In this document: positions 27,879 through 37,481 of the stretch, in pieces
Layout: each line of letters starts with the position of its first letter
How positions within the stretch are numbered: the stretch's first letter is position 1
Assembly (NCBI RefSeq): GCF_022701255.1
Contig: NZ_CP031705.1
Span: forward strand, 5,766,001 to 5,830,000
From: Microcoleus vaginatus HSN003
GTDB lineage: Bacteria; Cyanobacteriota; Cyanobacteriia; Cyanobacteriales; Microcoleaceae
Reading direction: 5' to 3'
DNA: 64,000 bases
Position numbers and translations under genes: made by a program
The notes under the pieces: generated by a model
The model's database searches: none
The model's input: only the letters and a program-made list of their open reading frames with translations
Told to the model about the DNA's origin: nothing

Positions 27879-27985
27879 AGGACTTACGCCGAAATGCCCC
27901 AAACCCCCCTTTTTTGAAGCGGTTCTCCCCTTTTTAAGGGCAGCAGGGGAGATGTGGGTTTCAGGCCGTGTAGTGCGTAAGCCCT
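27879..27985. repeat. MITE-like element with AGG(A/G)CTTACGC ends
   Basis: 107 bp bounded by AGGACTTACGC (27879-27889) and GCGTAAGCCCT (27975-27985), 10 of 11 positions inverted. The interior is a C-tract/G-tract pair (CCCCCCTTTTTT ... AGGGGAGATG). AGGACTTACGCA also occurs alone near 5233. Confidence 0.55.
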
Positions 27986-28345
27986 GACTATAATTGTATG
28001 CTTAGATCCATTAGTATTGAAGTCAAGACCGACAAGTGAATGGAGGTGTACTCAATATCTATGAAATCAGCAGGTAGGCTCACACTGCAACTCCAAGCCA
28101 AATATACCGCATTTGATATTTATGGAGATTCCGTCTCAAATGGGGTAGCTGTTTTTTTCATAAATTTGCAAACTGTATCAGTATTAACGACTCATTTCAG
28201 CCCGGTTCTTCAACAATAATATTTCATTAAACCAATTGGATTTCAAGATAGAGGGAATCAAAAATTTCCCTATAGCTGACTTTAAATAACCAAGTCTGAG
28301 CGACTGTTGTTATTGAAATAATCCAAATACTAAAATGACTCTGCC

Positions 28346-31144
28346 ATGACAGTAATCGCAAGTGAGAATGAATTGGCAAAAAGCTCTCCCAAAATCCCCC
28401 TGCGCCTCGTCTTAGTCGTACCATTCGTCCTGCAAATCTTTGCGGCTGTGGGGCTGACAGGTTGGCTCTCGCTACGCAACGGCAAAACTGCTGTCAACAA
28501 CGTTACTAGCCAATTAAGAACGGAGGTACTCGCCCGCATCAATCAACAACTAAACACTTACTTGGAAACGCCCCATGTGGTCAATGCCATCAGCGTCGAT
28601 GCCATTCGCCGCTTTGGATTATGGAATCCAGACAATATGAGTTCGATGAGAAGTTACTTTTTCTGGCAACTTAAGCAATTTTCCACCGTTAGTTACATCA
28701 GTTTTGGAGGAGAAAGAAAAGAATATGCGGGTGCGGGATATAAGGATGATGGCAGCGTTGTTATTGAAATAACCGATCGCTCTACTAATTTTCTCAATAC
28801 GATCATCCGCGTAGATAGAGAGGGCAACCCGACTGAGTTTAAGGAAACCCACCCAGACTACGATCCCCGCATTCGACCCTGGTATAAAGCCGCAAAAGCG
28901 GCAGGCAAGCCCCAATGGAATAAAATTTATCAATATTATATTCAACCTAGCCTAGGAATCTCCGCTAGCCAACCTGTTTACGATAAAAATGGTACTTTTA
29001 TAGGAGTTGTAAGTACCGATCTGTTTCTCTCAAAAATCAGCGAGTTTCTCCATACTTTAAAAATTGGTAGATCGGGAAAGACTTTCATCATAGAACGCTC
29101 TGGCTTGCTAGTAGCTTCATCCACCGCCGAACAGCCATTTATTAAAACCAAAAATAGCAAAAAAACGCAAAGATTAAAAGCAATTGAAAGCAGGGTACCT
29201 TTGATAAAGGGTACAGCACAACATTTAATAGAACGCTTTGGTAACTTCACCGAAATTGACAGCAACCAGCAACTAGACTTCATCCTAGATGGTCAGCGAG
29301 AATTTGTGCAAGTATCCCCATTCCAAGATGGTCGAGGTCTTGATTGGCTGATTGTTGTTGTCGTTCCAGAAGCCGATTTTATGGAGCAAATTAATGCCAA
29401 TACCCGCAGCACTATCTTACTCTGCGTTTTAGCGCTCGTTCTAGCGACGTTGTTAGGAATCCTTGCTTCCCGGTGGATTACCCATCCGATTTTTCGGTTA
29501 AGTCAAGCGAGTAAAGCGATCGCCAACGGTGAATTAGACCAAAAAGTAGAGGTCAATAGCATCGATGAACTGGGAATTCTGGCTCAATCTTTTAACCAAA
29601 TGGCACTGCAATTGCGCCAGTCTTTTGCTGCTTTAGAAAAAACCAACTTAGAGCTAGAAAATCGAGTAGAAGAACGGACAAGTGAGCTAAAGGAGGCAAA
29701 AGTTGCTGCTGATACGGCTAATCATGCCAAGAGCGAATTTCTCGCGAACATGAGCCATGAACTCCGCACCCCCCTGAACGGAATTCTAGGATACGCTCAA
29801 ATTATGGAACGCGATAAAACTACCACTCCTAAACAAAAAGATGCTATCCAAATTATTCACCAATGTGGTTCGCACTTACTCACCCTGATTAACGATATTT
29901 TAGATCTTTCTAAAATTGAAGCCAGTAAAATGGAACTTTACAGTTCAGCTTTTAATTTTCCTTTTTTTCTGATGGGCGTTGTGGAAATGTGCCGCATCCG
30001 AGCCGAACAAAAAGAAATTACCTTTAATTATCAAGTATTAAATCAGCTTCCTAAGGCAGTCAATGCTGATGAAAAACGACTGCGCCAAGTTTTGATTAAC
30101 CTTTTGGGCAATGCTATTAAATTTACAGAAAAAGGAGGTGTTGTTTTTAAGGTAGGCGTAATAGGTAAGGGGGAAGACTCTGACCAATCATCACTTACTA
30201 AAATTCGTTTCTATATCGAAGATACTGGGGTTGGGATGGCCCCAGAACAGTTAGAAAAAATATTTTTACCGTTTGAACAAGTTGGAAATAGCCAACAGAA
30301 GGCAGAAGGCACTGGGTTAGGATTAGCGATCGCCCAGAAAATTGTTGAAATGATGGGAGGCGAAATAAAAGTCGAGAGTATACTCGGTCAAGGCAGTATT
30401 TTTTCTCTAGATTTAGAGTTGACTAAATCCTCGGAATATATTGAGCCAAATTCGAGCAAGACTTCCCTGAATTTAACTGGCTTTAAAGGAAATAAAAATA
30501 AAATTCTGCTAGTAGACGATCGATTAGAAAATCGCTCTTTTCTTAGAAATATTTTAGAACCACTAGGTTTTCAAATCAGGGAAGCTTGTAATGGAGAAGA
30601 GGGTATACATGAAGCCATTGATTTTAGACCTGATCTAATTCTCACCGACTTAGTGATGCCAGTAATGGATGGATTTGAAATGTCGCGGCGCTTGCGACAA
30701 TCACCAGAGTTTAAAGATGTAATCTTGATAGCATCCAGCGCCAGCGTGTTTAACTTCGATCGCCAAAATAGCCACGAAGCAGGTTGTAACGAGTTCCTGT
30801 CAAAGCCTATCGAAGTAGACGAATTGCTGGAAGTATTAAAGAATTACTTGCAAATCGAATGGATTTACGACCAACCTGCTGATTTAGAGAACGAACAGCG
30901 GGAAGGTTTAACTAATGTGTTAAGTGTTCCCAGTGGGGAGCTTGTGATACCCCCATCAACCGAGCTGGTAGCGCTGTTTAATGCGGCTCGGATCGGCGAT
31001 ATTGAAGTTGTTGAACAGGAAGCCAATAGACTCAAGCAGGTAGACGGCAACTATCTACCTTTTGCCAATAAAATCTTGCAATTTGCGAAAAATTTTGAAG
31101 AAAAAGAACTACTAGCCTTTGTAAAAACACATTTAGGGGAATAA
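28346..31144 (+). CDS. Hybrid sensor histidine kinase (Cache-HAMP-HisKA-HATPase-REC)
   Basis: 932 residues. TM1 is about 20-40, a periplasmic double-Cache sensor spans about 45-340 (FETHPDYDPRIRPWYKAAKA, SASQPVYDKNGTFIGVVSTD), TM2 about 350-372, HAMP to about 430, then a coiled coil. HisKA has H471 in NMSHELRTPLNG, the ATPase has NLLGNAIKF, DTGVGM and GTGLGLAI, and a receiver domain has D768 (LTDLVMPVMDG). A helical tail of about 100 residues follows. The Cache domain suggests detection of a small extracellular ligand. It ends 1 bp before the REC-GGDEF-EAL gene, so they are translated together as a signalling pair. Confidence 0.95.
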   Translation: MTVIASENELAKSSPKIPLRLVLVVPFVLQIFAAVGLTGWLSLRNGKTAVNNVTSQLRTEVLARINQQLNTYLETPHVVNAISVDAIRRFGLWNPDNMSSMRSYFFWQLKQFSTVSYISFGGERKEYAGAGYKDDGSVVIEITDRSTNFLNTIIRVDREGNPTEFKETHPDYDPRIRPWYKAAKAAGKPQWNKIYQYYIQPSLGISASQPVYDKNGTFIGVVSTDLFLSKISEFLHTLKIGRSGKTFIIERSGLLVASSTAEQPFIKTKNSKKTQRLKAIESRVPLIKGTAQHLIERFGNFTEIDSNQQLDFILDGQREFVQVSPFQDGRGLDWLIVVVVPEADFMEQINANTRSTILLCVLALVLATLLGILASRWITHPIFRLSQASKAIANGELDQKVEVNSIDELGILAQSFNQMALQLRQSFAALEKTNLELENRVEERTSELKEAKVAADTANHAKSEFLANMSHELRTPLNGILGYAQIMERDKTTTPKQKDAIQIIHQCGSHLLTLINDILDLSKIEASKMELYSSAFNFPFFLMGVVEMCRIRAEQKEITFNYQVLNQLPKAVNADEKRLRQVLINLLGNAIKFTEKGGVVFKVGVIGKGEDSDQSSLTKIRFYIEDTGVGMAPEQLEKIFLPFEQVGNSQQKAEGTGLGLAIAQKIVEMMGGEIKVESILGQGSIFSLDLELTKSSEYIEPNSSKTSLNLTGFKGNKNKILLVDDRLENRSFLRNILEPLGFQIREACNGEEGIHEAIDFRPDLILTDLVMPVMDGFEMSRRLRQSPEFKDVILIASSASVFNFDRQNSHEAGCNEFLSKPIEVDELLEVLKNYLQIEWIYDQPADLENEQREGLTNVLSVPSGELVIPPSTELVALFNAARIGDIEVVEQEANRLKQVDGNYLPFANKILQFAKNFEEKELLAFVKTHLGE

Positions 31145-31145
31145 A

Positions 31146-33050
31146 ATGATCAAACAAAACGATAATGTAATTTTAATTGTTGACGATAACCCGAATAACC
31201 TAAAACTTCTGTTCGATTTTTTGAAGGAGTCAGGCTTCAAGGTTTTAGTGGCTAAAGATGGGGAAAGTGCTATTGAGAAGTTACAAGAAGTTTCGCCAAA
31301 TATCATATTGTTAGATGTGATGATGCCCGGGATAGATGGGTTTGAAACCTGCTACCGCTTAAAAGCATCGGTGGCAACAAAAGATATCCCTGTGATTTTT
31401 ATGACAGCTCTTACCGATCGCGTGGATAAGGTTAAAGGTCTGTCAATGGGCGCAGTAGATTATATCACCAAACCCTTTCAGCAAGAAGAAGTCTTAGCCC
31501 GCGTGCAACTACACCTGAGACTGCGAAATTTGACCAAGACGCTGGAAGAGCAAAATGTGCTTCTGAAAGAAGAAATTGAAGCGCGAAGAGAGGCGGAAGC
31601 GGCCTTGCAGAAACTCACTTCTGAGTTAGAGGAACGGGTGGCTTCTCAAACGGCTGAACTTAGACAAGCCTACAACGAGCTTCAACAGGCTCAAGTTCTG
31701 TTGTTGCAAAGGGAAAAAAAATTAGGACATGATGCTTTTCACGATGCACTAACGGATTTGCCTAACCGCGCTTGGTTTATGAATCGGCTGCAACAGGCGA
31801 TCGAGTTGTCGTACAGACGTGAAGATTATGTATATGCGGTGCTATTTATTGACCTCGATCGCTTTAAAGTCGTCAATGATAGCCTGGGACATTTGGTTGG
31901 GGATCAATTACTAAAAAGCGTTGCTCGTCAACTGCAAGTTTGTTTACGCCATACAGATGCAGTTGCCCGGTTTGGAGGAGATGAATTTGTGATTTTGCTG
32001 GAAGATATTCAAGATATTGAGGAACCAAACAGGGTGGCTGAACGCATCCAAAATCAATTAAGGCAGCCGTTTAATTTGAATGATTATGAAGTATTTACCG
32101 AGATCAGCATTGGAATTATCGTTAGCACAATGGGTTACGATCGCCCCGAAGACGTGCTCAGAGATGCAGATATCGCCATGTATTATGCTAAAGCTCAAGG
32201 CAGAGGGCGTTACGAAGTTTTCGATCCAGCGATGCAAACTGTTGCGATGACGCGCTTGCAGTTGGAGAACGACTTGAGAAGGGCGATCGCGCTACAAGAA
32301 TTTTGCCTTCACTACCAGCCAATTGTCTCCCTTTCTACCGGGCAACTGAGTGGCTTTGAAGCTTTGATCCGCTGGCATCACCCATCTGGCAGGATCTACC
32401 CGCCGGCCGAGTTTATCCCTGTGGCTGAAGAAACTGGTTTGATCAATGAACTAGGGTGGTGGGTTTTGCAGGAAGCTTGTCACCAGATCAGTATTTGGCA
32501 GCAACAGTTTCCCCAAACACCTCCCTTGGCGATGAATGTCAATCTTTCCGCCGTGCAGCTCAAGCAAGTAAACCTACTCAATCGAATTGAGGAGCTTTTG
32601 CAGCAGACTGGCTTTCCAAGTTACTGTCTAAAACTAGAGATTACTGAAAGTTGCATTTTAGAAACAGTATCCAGGGAAGAAAAGATGTTGAAGCAGCTAA
32701 AAGCTCTAGGCATTATGTTGTGTATCGACGACTTTGGCACCGGCTACTCTTCTTTAAGCCGCTTACACGAGTTTCCCATTGATACCTTAAAGATTGACCG
32801 CTCTTTTGTCAACCGCATTGGGGCAGACAACAGCGGCGTAGAAATTATCCAGACAATTGTGACGCTGGCTCGCAGCCGAGGTATGGATATCGTGGCAGAA
32901 GGCATAGAAACACCAACACAGTTACAGAAACTGCGAGAGTTGGGGTGTGAGTTGGGGCAAGGATATTTATTTTCTAAGCCTGTAGACAGCGAAAAGGCAA
33001 CCGAACTATTAGGCTTAAAAGTAGGGGTAGTAAGCTGGCCTGCCATCTAG
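31146..33050 (+). CDS. Response regulator with GGDEF and EAL domains
   Basis: 634 residues. Receiver domain 1-120 with phospho-acceptor D57 (LLDVMMPGIDG), a coiled coil (about 125-190), GGDEF 200-365 and EAL 375-625. The cyclase site is intact (GGDEF 277-281), with a product-inhibition RxxD (RHTD) five residues before it. The phosphodiesterase motifs EAL (405-407), DDFGTGYSSL and VAEGIETP are also intact, so it may both make and degrade c-di-GMP. The ATG follows the kinase stop with GGGGA just upstream; it is the likely phosphorylation target of that kinase. Confidence 0.95.
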   Translation: MIKQNDNVILIVDDNPNNLKLLFDFLKESGFKVLVAKDGESAIEKLQEVSPNIILLDVMMPGIDGFETCYRLKASVATKDIPVIFMTALTDRVDKVKGLSMGAVDYITKPFQQEEVLARVQLHLRLRNLTKTLEEQNVLLKEEIEARREAEAALQKLTSELEERVASQTAELRQAYNELQQAQVLLLQREKKLGHDAFHDALTDLPNRAWFMNRLQQAIELSYRREDYVYAVLFIDLDRFKVVNDSLGHLVGDQLLKSVARQLQVCLRHTDAVARFGGDEFVILLEDIQDIEEPNRVAERIQNQLRQPFNLNDYEVFTEISIGIIVSTMGYDRPEDVLRDADIAMYYAKAQGRGRYEVFDPAMQTVAMTRLQLENDLRRAIALQEFCLHYQPIVSLSTGQLSGFEALIRWHHPSGRIYPPAEFIPVAEETGLINELGWWVLQEACHQISIWQQQFPQTPPLAMNVNLSAVQLKQVNLLNRIEELLQQTGFPSYCLKLEITESCILETVSREEKMLKQLKALGIMLCIDDFGTGYSSLSRLHEFPIDTLKIDRSFVNRIGADNSGVEIIQTIVTLARSRGMDIVAEGIETPTQLQKLRELGCELGQGYLFSKPVDSEKATELLGLKVGVVSWPAI

Positions 33051-33370
33051 TTTGGCCGCCATAAATTTTATGAATCTCTTGGGAGAAAGGCCCAAAAGCC
33101 TACTCTCATAATGCGAACTCAATTTTGCTGGGAATTAGGAGTTAGTTTGGGTGGGATTTTTGATATTTTATAAATTAATAAAATTTACCTCATGCCCGAA
33201 CGTTAATTTTTAGGAATTCCTAACGGGTTTATGCTCAGCAACACAGAATTTCCGATATTTTGATTCACTATTGTCTCGGACGATCGACTTCGAGTCGCAC
33301 TCTTGCAGTGTATGCTGTCCGTTGGAGTGTGCGGAATCTGGGATTGTGCGGATTTTGTATAAAACGCTCT
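33051..33370. other. Intergenic region with right copy of inverted repeat
   Basis: No gene. Convergent spacer between the operon and a Uma2 gene; it holds the repeat at 33268-33325. No clear terminator was seen for either gene. Confidence 0.5.
33268..33325 (-). repeat. Right copy of inverted repeat flanking the kinase/c-di-GMP operon
   Basis: 58 bp, CTATTGTCTCGGACGATCG to CTGTCCGTTGG, the reverse complement of 27384-27439 apart from two inserted bases and a few substitutions. Confidence 0.75.
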
Positions 33371-33979
33371 CTAACGCCACACTCGCCTTAAATTCAACAC
33401 AAATCCTGGCAATACGTCTTCGCCGGATAACTCGGTTGGATTGATTAATATTTCTACTTCTGTCTGTTGTCTGTAAATCTCTACCCGTTGGTTTTGCGGG
33501 TCAATTAACCAGCCCAATCTTGCGCCGTTGTCGATATATTCCCGCATCTTGGTTTGGAGGGTGGAGAGACTGTCAGATGCCGAGCGCAATTCTACTACAA
33601 AGTCTGGACACAGGGGAACGAAGCCTTTGCGCTGTTTTGGAGTTAGTGCCTCCCAGCGAGTTCTAGTCACCCAGGAAGCGTCGGGAGAACGGATTGCACC
33701 GTTAGGAAGGATGAATCCTCCCGAAGAGTCAAAGCCTTCTCCTAAATGTTCATGTGTTTCGCACCAGTTGCCGAATTGCCCGCTGATACTGAGATTGCGG
33801 CTACTGGATTCTCCTCCGGTCGGTGGATTCACTATTAATTCTCCTGCTGCGGTTCTCTCTAATCTCAAGTCGGGATTTGCCAATGCTAGGGCCTCGAATT
33901 GTTCTGGGGTGACAAAAAGGTCGATCGCGTTTGGCAATTCTATAGAGATGGTTTCTGGTTCAGTAAATATTTGTACCAT
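33371..33979 (-). CDS. Uma2 family endonuclease-like protein (second copy)
   Basis: 202 residues from the ATG at 33979; a TTG two codons upstream is possible. The Uma2 order is clear: FVTPEQFEALALANPDLRLE, GELIVNPPTGGESSSRN, IRSPDASWVTRTRW, FVPLCPDFVVELRSASDSL (PD and ExK-like region), MREYIDNGARLGWLIDP and VLPGFVLNL. It is only distantly similar to the copy at 26561. It is convergent with the c-di-GMP gene. Confidence 0.88.
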   Translation of the reverse strand: MVQIFTEPETISIELPNAIDLFVTPEQFEALALANPDLRLERTAAGELIVNPPTGGESSSRNLSISGQFGNWCETHEHLGEGFDSSGGFILPNGAIRSPDASWVTRTRWEALTPKQRKGFVPLCPDFVVELRSASDSLSTLQTKMREYIDNGARLGWLIDPQNQRVEIYRQQTEVEILINPTELSGEDVLPGFVLNLRRVWR

Positions 33980-34142
33980 ATTCAATTCCAGTTTTTTTTA
34001 GATTGAACTCGGCAACAAAAAAAAGTTAAAGGACTCTCGCACGGGGTGGGGCGGGTTTACGAGATTGTGTGTTTTAGGCAATTATGATCGGTGAACCCGC
34101 CCCTACAAATTGTTGACAATAGTGCAATATGTTTGACGCTTT

Positions 34143-35591
34143 CTACAACTGTCCGAAACCTTTTTTAGGCTTATCTTTTTTCTTTTTCTTCTTCTGCTGG
34201 GCACCCATGTAGCCGCGGGAACCGGGCTGCATTCCGGGGCCGCCCATTCCGGGCATTCCGGGCATTCCGGGCATTCCTCCCATGCCGGCGAAGTTGCCTT
34301 GACTCATTTGCTGCATCATGGTACGCATTTTCTGAAAATCGCTGACCAGCTTAGTTACGTCATTTTCAGCGTAGCCGGCGCCTTTGCCGATGCGGCGGCG
34401 GCGGGATGGAGAACTTGCTAAAAGTTCGGGATTGCGGCGTTCTTCAACTGTCATCGAATTGATCATGGCTTCGGTGCGTTTTAGCTGCACTTCTCCCTGC
34501 CGCATTTGTTCGTCTGAAAGTTTGTTCATTCCCGGAATCATTTTCATGATGCCGCCGAGGGAACCCATATTTTTTAACAGTCTGGTTTGCTTGAGAAAGT
34601 CGGTAAAGTCAAACTTTGCCGTCAGCATTTTCTCTTGCATTTTTTCGGCGTCGGCGATGTCGAATTCTTCTTGCGCTTTTTCTACTAGCGTCAAGACATC
34701 GCCCATGCCGAGTATTCTCGATGCCATGCGATCGGGATAAAATGGTTGCAAGGCCTCCACTTTTTCGCCGACGCCGACAAATTTAATCGGCGCGCCGGAT
34801 ATTTGCCGCACTGATAAGGCTGCACCGCCGCGGCTGTCGCCGTCTAATTTGGTTAAGATTGCGCCGGTAATGCCGATTTGTTCGTGAAAGGTGCGGGTTA
34901 AATTTGCTGCTTCTTGGCCGGTCATGGCATCAACAACTAACAGCGTTTCGTGGGGTTGTACTGTTTGTTTGATGCGGCCCAATTCTGCCATCATGTCTTC
35001 GTCGATTTGCAGGCGGCCTGCTGTATCGACGATGATGGTATCAATGCCGATTTGTTTGCCGTGTTCGATGCCTTGGCGGGCAATTTCTACGGGGTCAATG
35101 TCTTTGCCTAATTCAAATACTGGTACGTCGATTTGTTTGCCGAGGGTCAGCAATTGGTCGATCGCGGCTGGTCGATAAATGTCGGTTGCGACTAGCAGTG
35201 CGGTACGATTTTGCTTGCGGAGGTGCAGCGCTAATTTGGCGGTAGCTGTGGTTTTCCCGGTTCCTTGCAAACCGGCCATCAGGATAACTGTGGGCCCGGA
35301 GTCTGCGGTGGCGAGGGGTACGTTGGTTTCCCCCATGACGCGGACGAGTTCGTCGTGGACGATTTTGATGAATTGTTGGTCGGGACGGACGCCTGAGACG
35401 ACTTCTGCGCCTTGTGCTTTGGCCGCTACCTCTCCGATGAAGTTTTTGACGACTTGGAGGTTGACATCGGCTTCCAGGAGGGCGCGACGGACTTCTTTGA
35501 GGGCGTCTTGAATGTTGGACTCGGAGATTTTATTCTGTCCGCGCAGTTTTTTCCAGGTGGATTCGAGTCGATCGGCAAGGGCTTCAAACAT
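34143..35591 (-). CDS. ffh: Signal recognition particle protein Ffh (SRP54)
   Basis: GTPase that binds signal peptides of nascent membrane proteins and, in plant-type lineages, thylakoid proteins. 482 residues: N domain 1-90, G domain with P-loop GLQGTGKT (107-114), VDTAGRLQIDEDM and LTKLDGDSRGGAAL, then a methionine-rich M domain from about 300. The C-terminus has a GMPGMPGMPGM repeat and a lysine-rich KKKKKKDKPKK end. The SRP RNA gene was not found in the window. Confidence 0.97.
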   Translation of the reverse strand: MFEALADRLESTWKKLRGQNKISESNIQDALKEVRRALLEADVNLQVVKNFIGEVAAKAQGAEVVSGVRPDQQFIKIVHDELVRVMGETNVPLATADSGPTVILMAGLQGTGKTTATAKLALHLRKQNRTALLVATDIYRPAAIDQLLTLGKQIDVPVFELGKDIDPVEIARQGIEHGKQIGIDTIIVDTAGRLQIDEDMMAELGRIKQTVQPHETLLVVDAMTGQEAANLTRTFHEQIGITGAILTKLDGDSRGGAALSVRQISGAPIKFVGVGEKVEALQPFYPDRMASRILGMGDVLTLVEKAQEEFDIADAEKMQEKMLTAKFDFTDFLKQTRLLKNMGSLGGIMKMIPGMNKLSDEQMRQGEVQLKRTEAMINSMTVEERRNPELLASSPSRRRRIGKGAGYAENDVTKLVSDFQKMRTMMQQMSQGNFAGMGGMPGMPGMPGMGGPGMQPGSRGYMGAQQKKKKKKDKPKKGFGQL

Positions 35592-36154
35592 AGGGCATTG
35601 TTGGCTAGTCAGTCTTTTTAATTTTAGGGCTAAATGGGGCTGTTTGGATTAATGTTTTGCTAATTTTTCAATAATCCTTTCAGGGCGGGCTAGAAGCAAC
35701 GGCCCACAAGCAAATTATTCATGTGTTGTGGAACAGCCATCTTGCCTGTTGCTAAAACTGTTGCCCTAAAATCATGTGTTGTGGAACAGGCATCTTGCCT
35801 GTTGCTAAAACTGCTGCCCTAAAATTCATCTATTGTGGAACAGGCATCTTGCCTGTTCTTAAAACTGCTATAAGATGTGAGTTTTTATGTATTGTGCGAT
35901 CGCTGGTTGGACTGTGAAGATGGCGCGATCGCCCTTTTGGACTTTTTCGATTAATAACCTCCGTCTCAAGGATTCGACGGCTTTGAGGAATGATGAGCCT
36001 AAAAAATCTCTAAAGGAATAAATGTTTTAATATCAATTCTGCAAAGTACGGTTGCGTATAGATAGATTGCCGGCTATCTGTAGGGACACGTTAGTGCCGT
36101 GTCCCCTACTCGGAACTAGCTCTATTTCCCGTCTAATTCGCTAGCTACAAATAA
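35592..36154. other. Intergenic region with tandem palindromic repeats
   Basis: No gene. It contains the three-copy tandem repeat at 35721-35876 and several HIP1 sites; it ends just after the stop of the RTX gene. Confidence 0.5.
35721..35876 (+). repeat. Three tandem 53-54 bp units carrying the AACAGGC palindrome
   Basis: Units begin at 35721, 35774 and 35828, each with TTGTGGAACAGGCATCTTGCC-type palindrome and CTAAAACTG(T/C)TGCCCTAAAA linker; the first has a one-base change (AACAGCCATC). No TTGCACCATT ends are present, so this is a tandem relative of E1-E3. Confidence 0.75.
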
Positions 36155-36937
36155 CTAAGCTAAAAACTGGAATTGAGTACCGTTAACTGCCAATGCAAAC
36201 GGACTCGCTTGTTCAAATGCACCGAGAAGTTCAAAGCTGTTGGTATTTAGAACTACCCCCACAATCTGTCCGGTAATTATGTTCTCAATCACCATGTCGT
36301 TGATAATTCCGTCGTTATCGTAAGCAATCAAATTGTCGTCTTCAAAGAAAAGGTCTAGTTCTGTTAAACCGTCCGTCAAACCGATGCGATCGCCCTCGTC
36401 AAAGTTAAAATCGGTAACGACATCTGCTGCATTTATACCAAATGCTTCCTCGTTGCTTCTGAGCACTAATATGTCAGCACCACTGCCTCCGGTGAGCACG
36501 TCAAGTCCCCGATCGCCCACCAAGAAATCGTCGCCCTCATTGCCGTCTAAATCGTCGTCTCCTTGCCCTCCCCGCAGGATATCGTTCCCGAACCCTCCGA
36601 AGATAAGGTCATTTCCGGCGTCGCCCCTAACTACGTCGTTGCCTTCATTTCCATCCAGGAGATCGTTCTCTTTCCCGCCGTAAATTATGTCATTTCCGCC
36701 ACCACCACCGATAATATCATTGCCGTTATTTCCTAACAGACGTTCGTTGGAATCCGACGAGCCTCCTATAGTATCGTTGCCGTCGAGTCCCCAAACTCCC
36801 CAAGGAAAAGACGACAAATTTCCATTCCCTACGTCAATCTCATCGGGTGTAGCGAAGGCCAAAAGACGTGGCCCGCCGCCAGCAAATACAGGAAATCCCG
36901 TCACATCGCCAATGAGATTGTTAACCGTTAAAGCCAT
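36155..36937 (-). CDS. RTX (hemolysin-type calcium-binding) repeat protein
   Basis: 260 residues. Tandem GGxGxDxxx nonapeptides fill about 45-160 (NGNDIIGGGGGNDIIYGG and GGFGNDILRGGQGDDDLDG), forming a Ca-binding parallel beta roll. The flanking N- and C-terminal segments have no catalytic motif. No signal peptide is present, as expected for type I secretion via a C-terminal signal. The role may be surface structure, adhesion or a secreted scaffold. AGGA lies 8 nt before the ATG. It is convergent with no neighbour and appears monocistronic. Confidence 0.9.
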   Translation of the reverse strand: MALTVNNLIGDVTGFPVFAGGGPRLLAFATPDEIDVGNGNLSSFPWGVWGLDGNDTIGGSSDSNERLLGNNGNDIIGGGGGNDIIYGGKENDLLDGNEGNDVVRGDAGNDLIFGGFGNDILRGGQGDDDLDGNEGDDFLVGDRGLDVLTGGSGADILVLRSNEEAFGINAADVVTDFNFDEGDRIGLTDGLTELDLFFEDDNLIAYDNDGIINDMVIENIITGQIVGVVLNTNSFELLGAFEQASPFALAVNGTQFQFLA

Positions 36938-37481
36938 AACTATGTCCTTTCAAAATTCCTGTTAGCTGTATTATATATGTTAATTCTTGCATTGCCAAAT
37001 AGCAAGGATGTTGGGATTTTTGCCACAACTTTTACTTTTATTTCCTAAATTAATGACACGCAGCCTGCTGGCTGATAGCCAATTACCAATTACCAATACT
37101 TCGGCTACGCGAGTGTATAAGTTACCAAATCCCAATTCCGAATTCCCAATTACCAGGGCTGTGCTTCATTCAACTCACACTGGCTATAGATCTCGCCTCT
37201 GAGTCAAATAGCAGTAGTTGCTGACACTATCCGCTACTGTCTACCGCTTATAATGGGTGTTACCCCCCAGGCGGTAACACGTTAATATCACCTATAACGT
37301 CGAGACTGAGAGGTTGTTTGTGAATAAAAGTAAAAGTCCCTGGGCCCCTCGTCCGAGAAAAAACCCAGTTTCCGATACCCACACACAAACTTTACAAACA
37401 GGATCTAAGCTTTTTACAAAGCCATAATCGCCGATCGCTGACATTCTTTGGCAAAATCCACTGCTTTCAGGTGTTTTACTC
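36938..37481. other. Intergenic region, no gene seen
   Basis: Divergent region between the RTX and GAF genes. It carries CCAATTACCAATTA repeats (37078-37155), a GCGGTAACACGTTAAT stretch and an AAAACCCAGTTTCC repeat (37360). No specific regulator site recognised. Confidence 0.4.

Larger units (their letters stand above)
27146..28345. other. 1.2 kb intergenic region before the kinase operon
   Basis: No gene seen. It contains an AGTTCCTTACTACA repeat fragment (27362-27376), the left copy of a 56 bp inverted repeat (27384-27439), and a MITE-like element (27879-27985). The remaining sequence is AT-rich and may hold the promoter of the kinase gene. Confidence 0.5.

Noticed and set aside
36333..36965. 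Pro/Ser-rich plus-strand frames
   Set aside because: Antisense of RTX repeats in the minus-strand gene.
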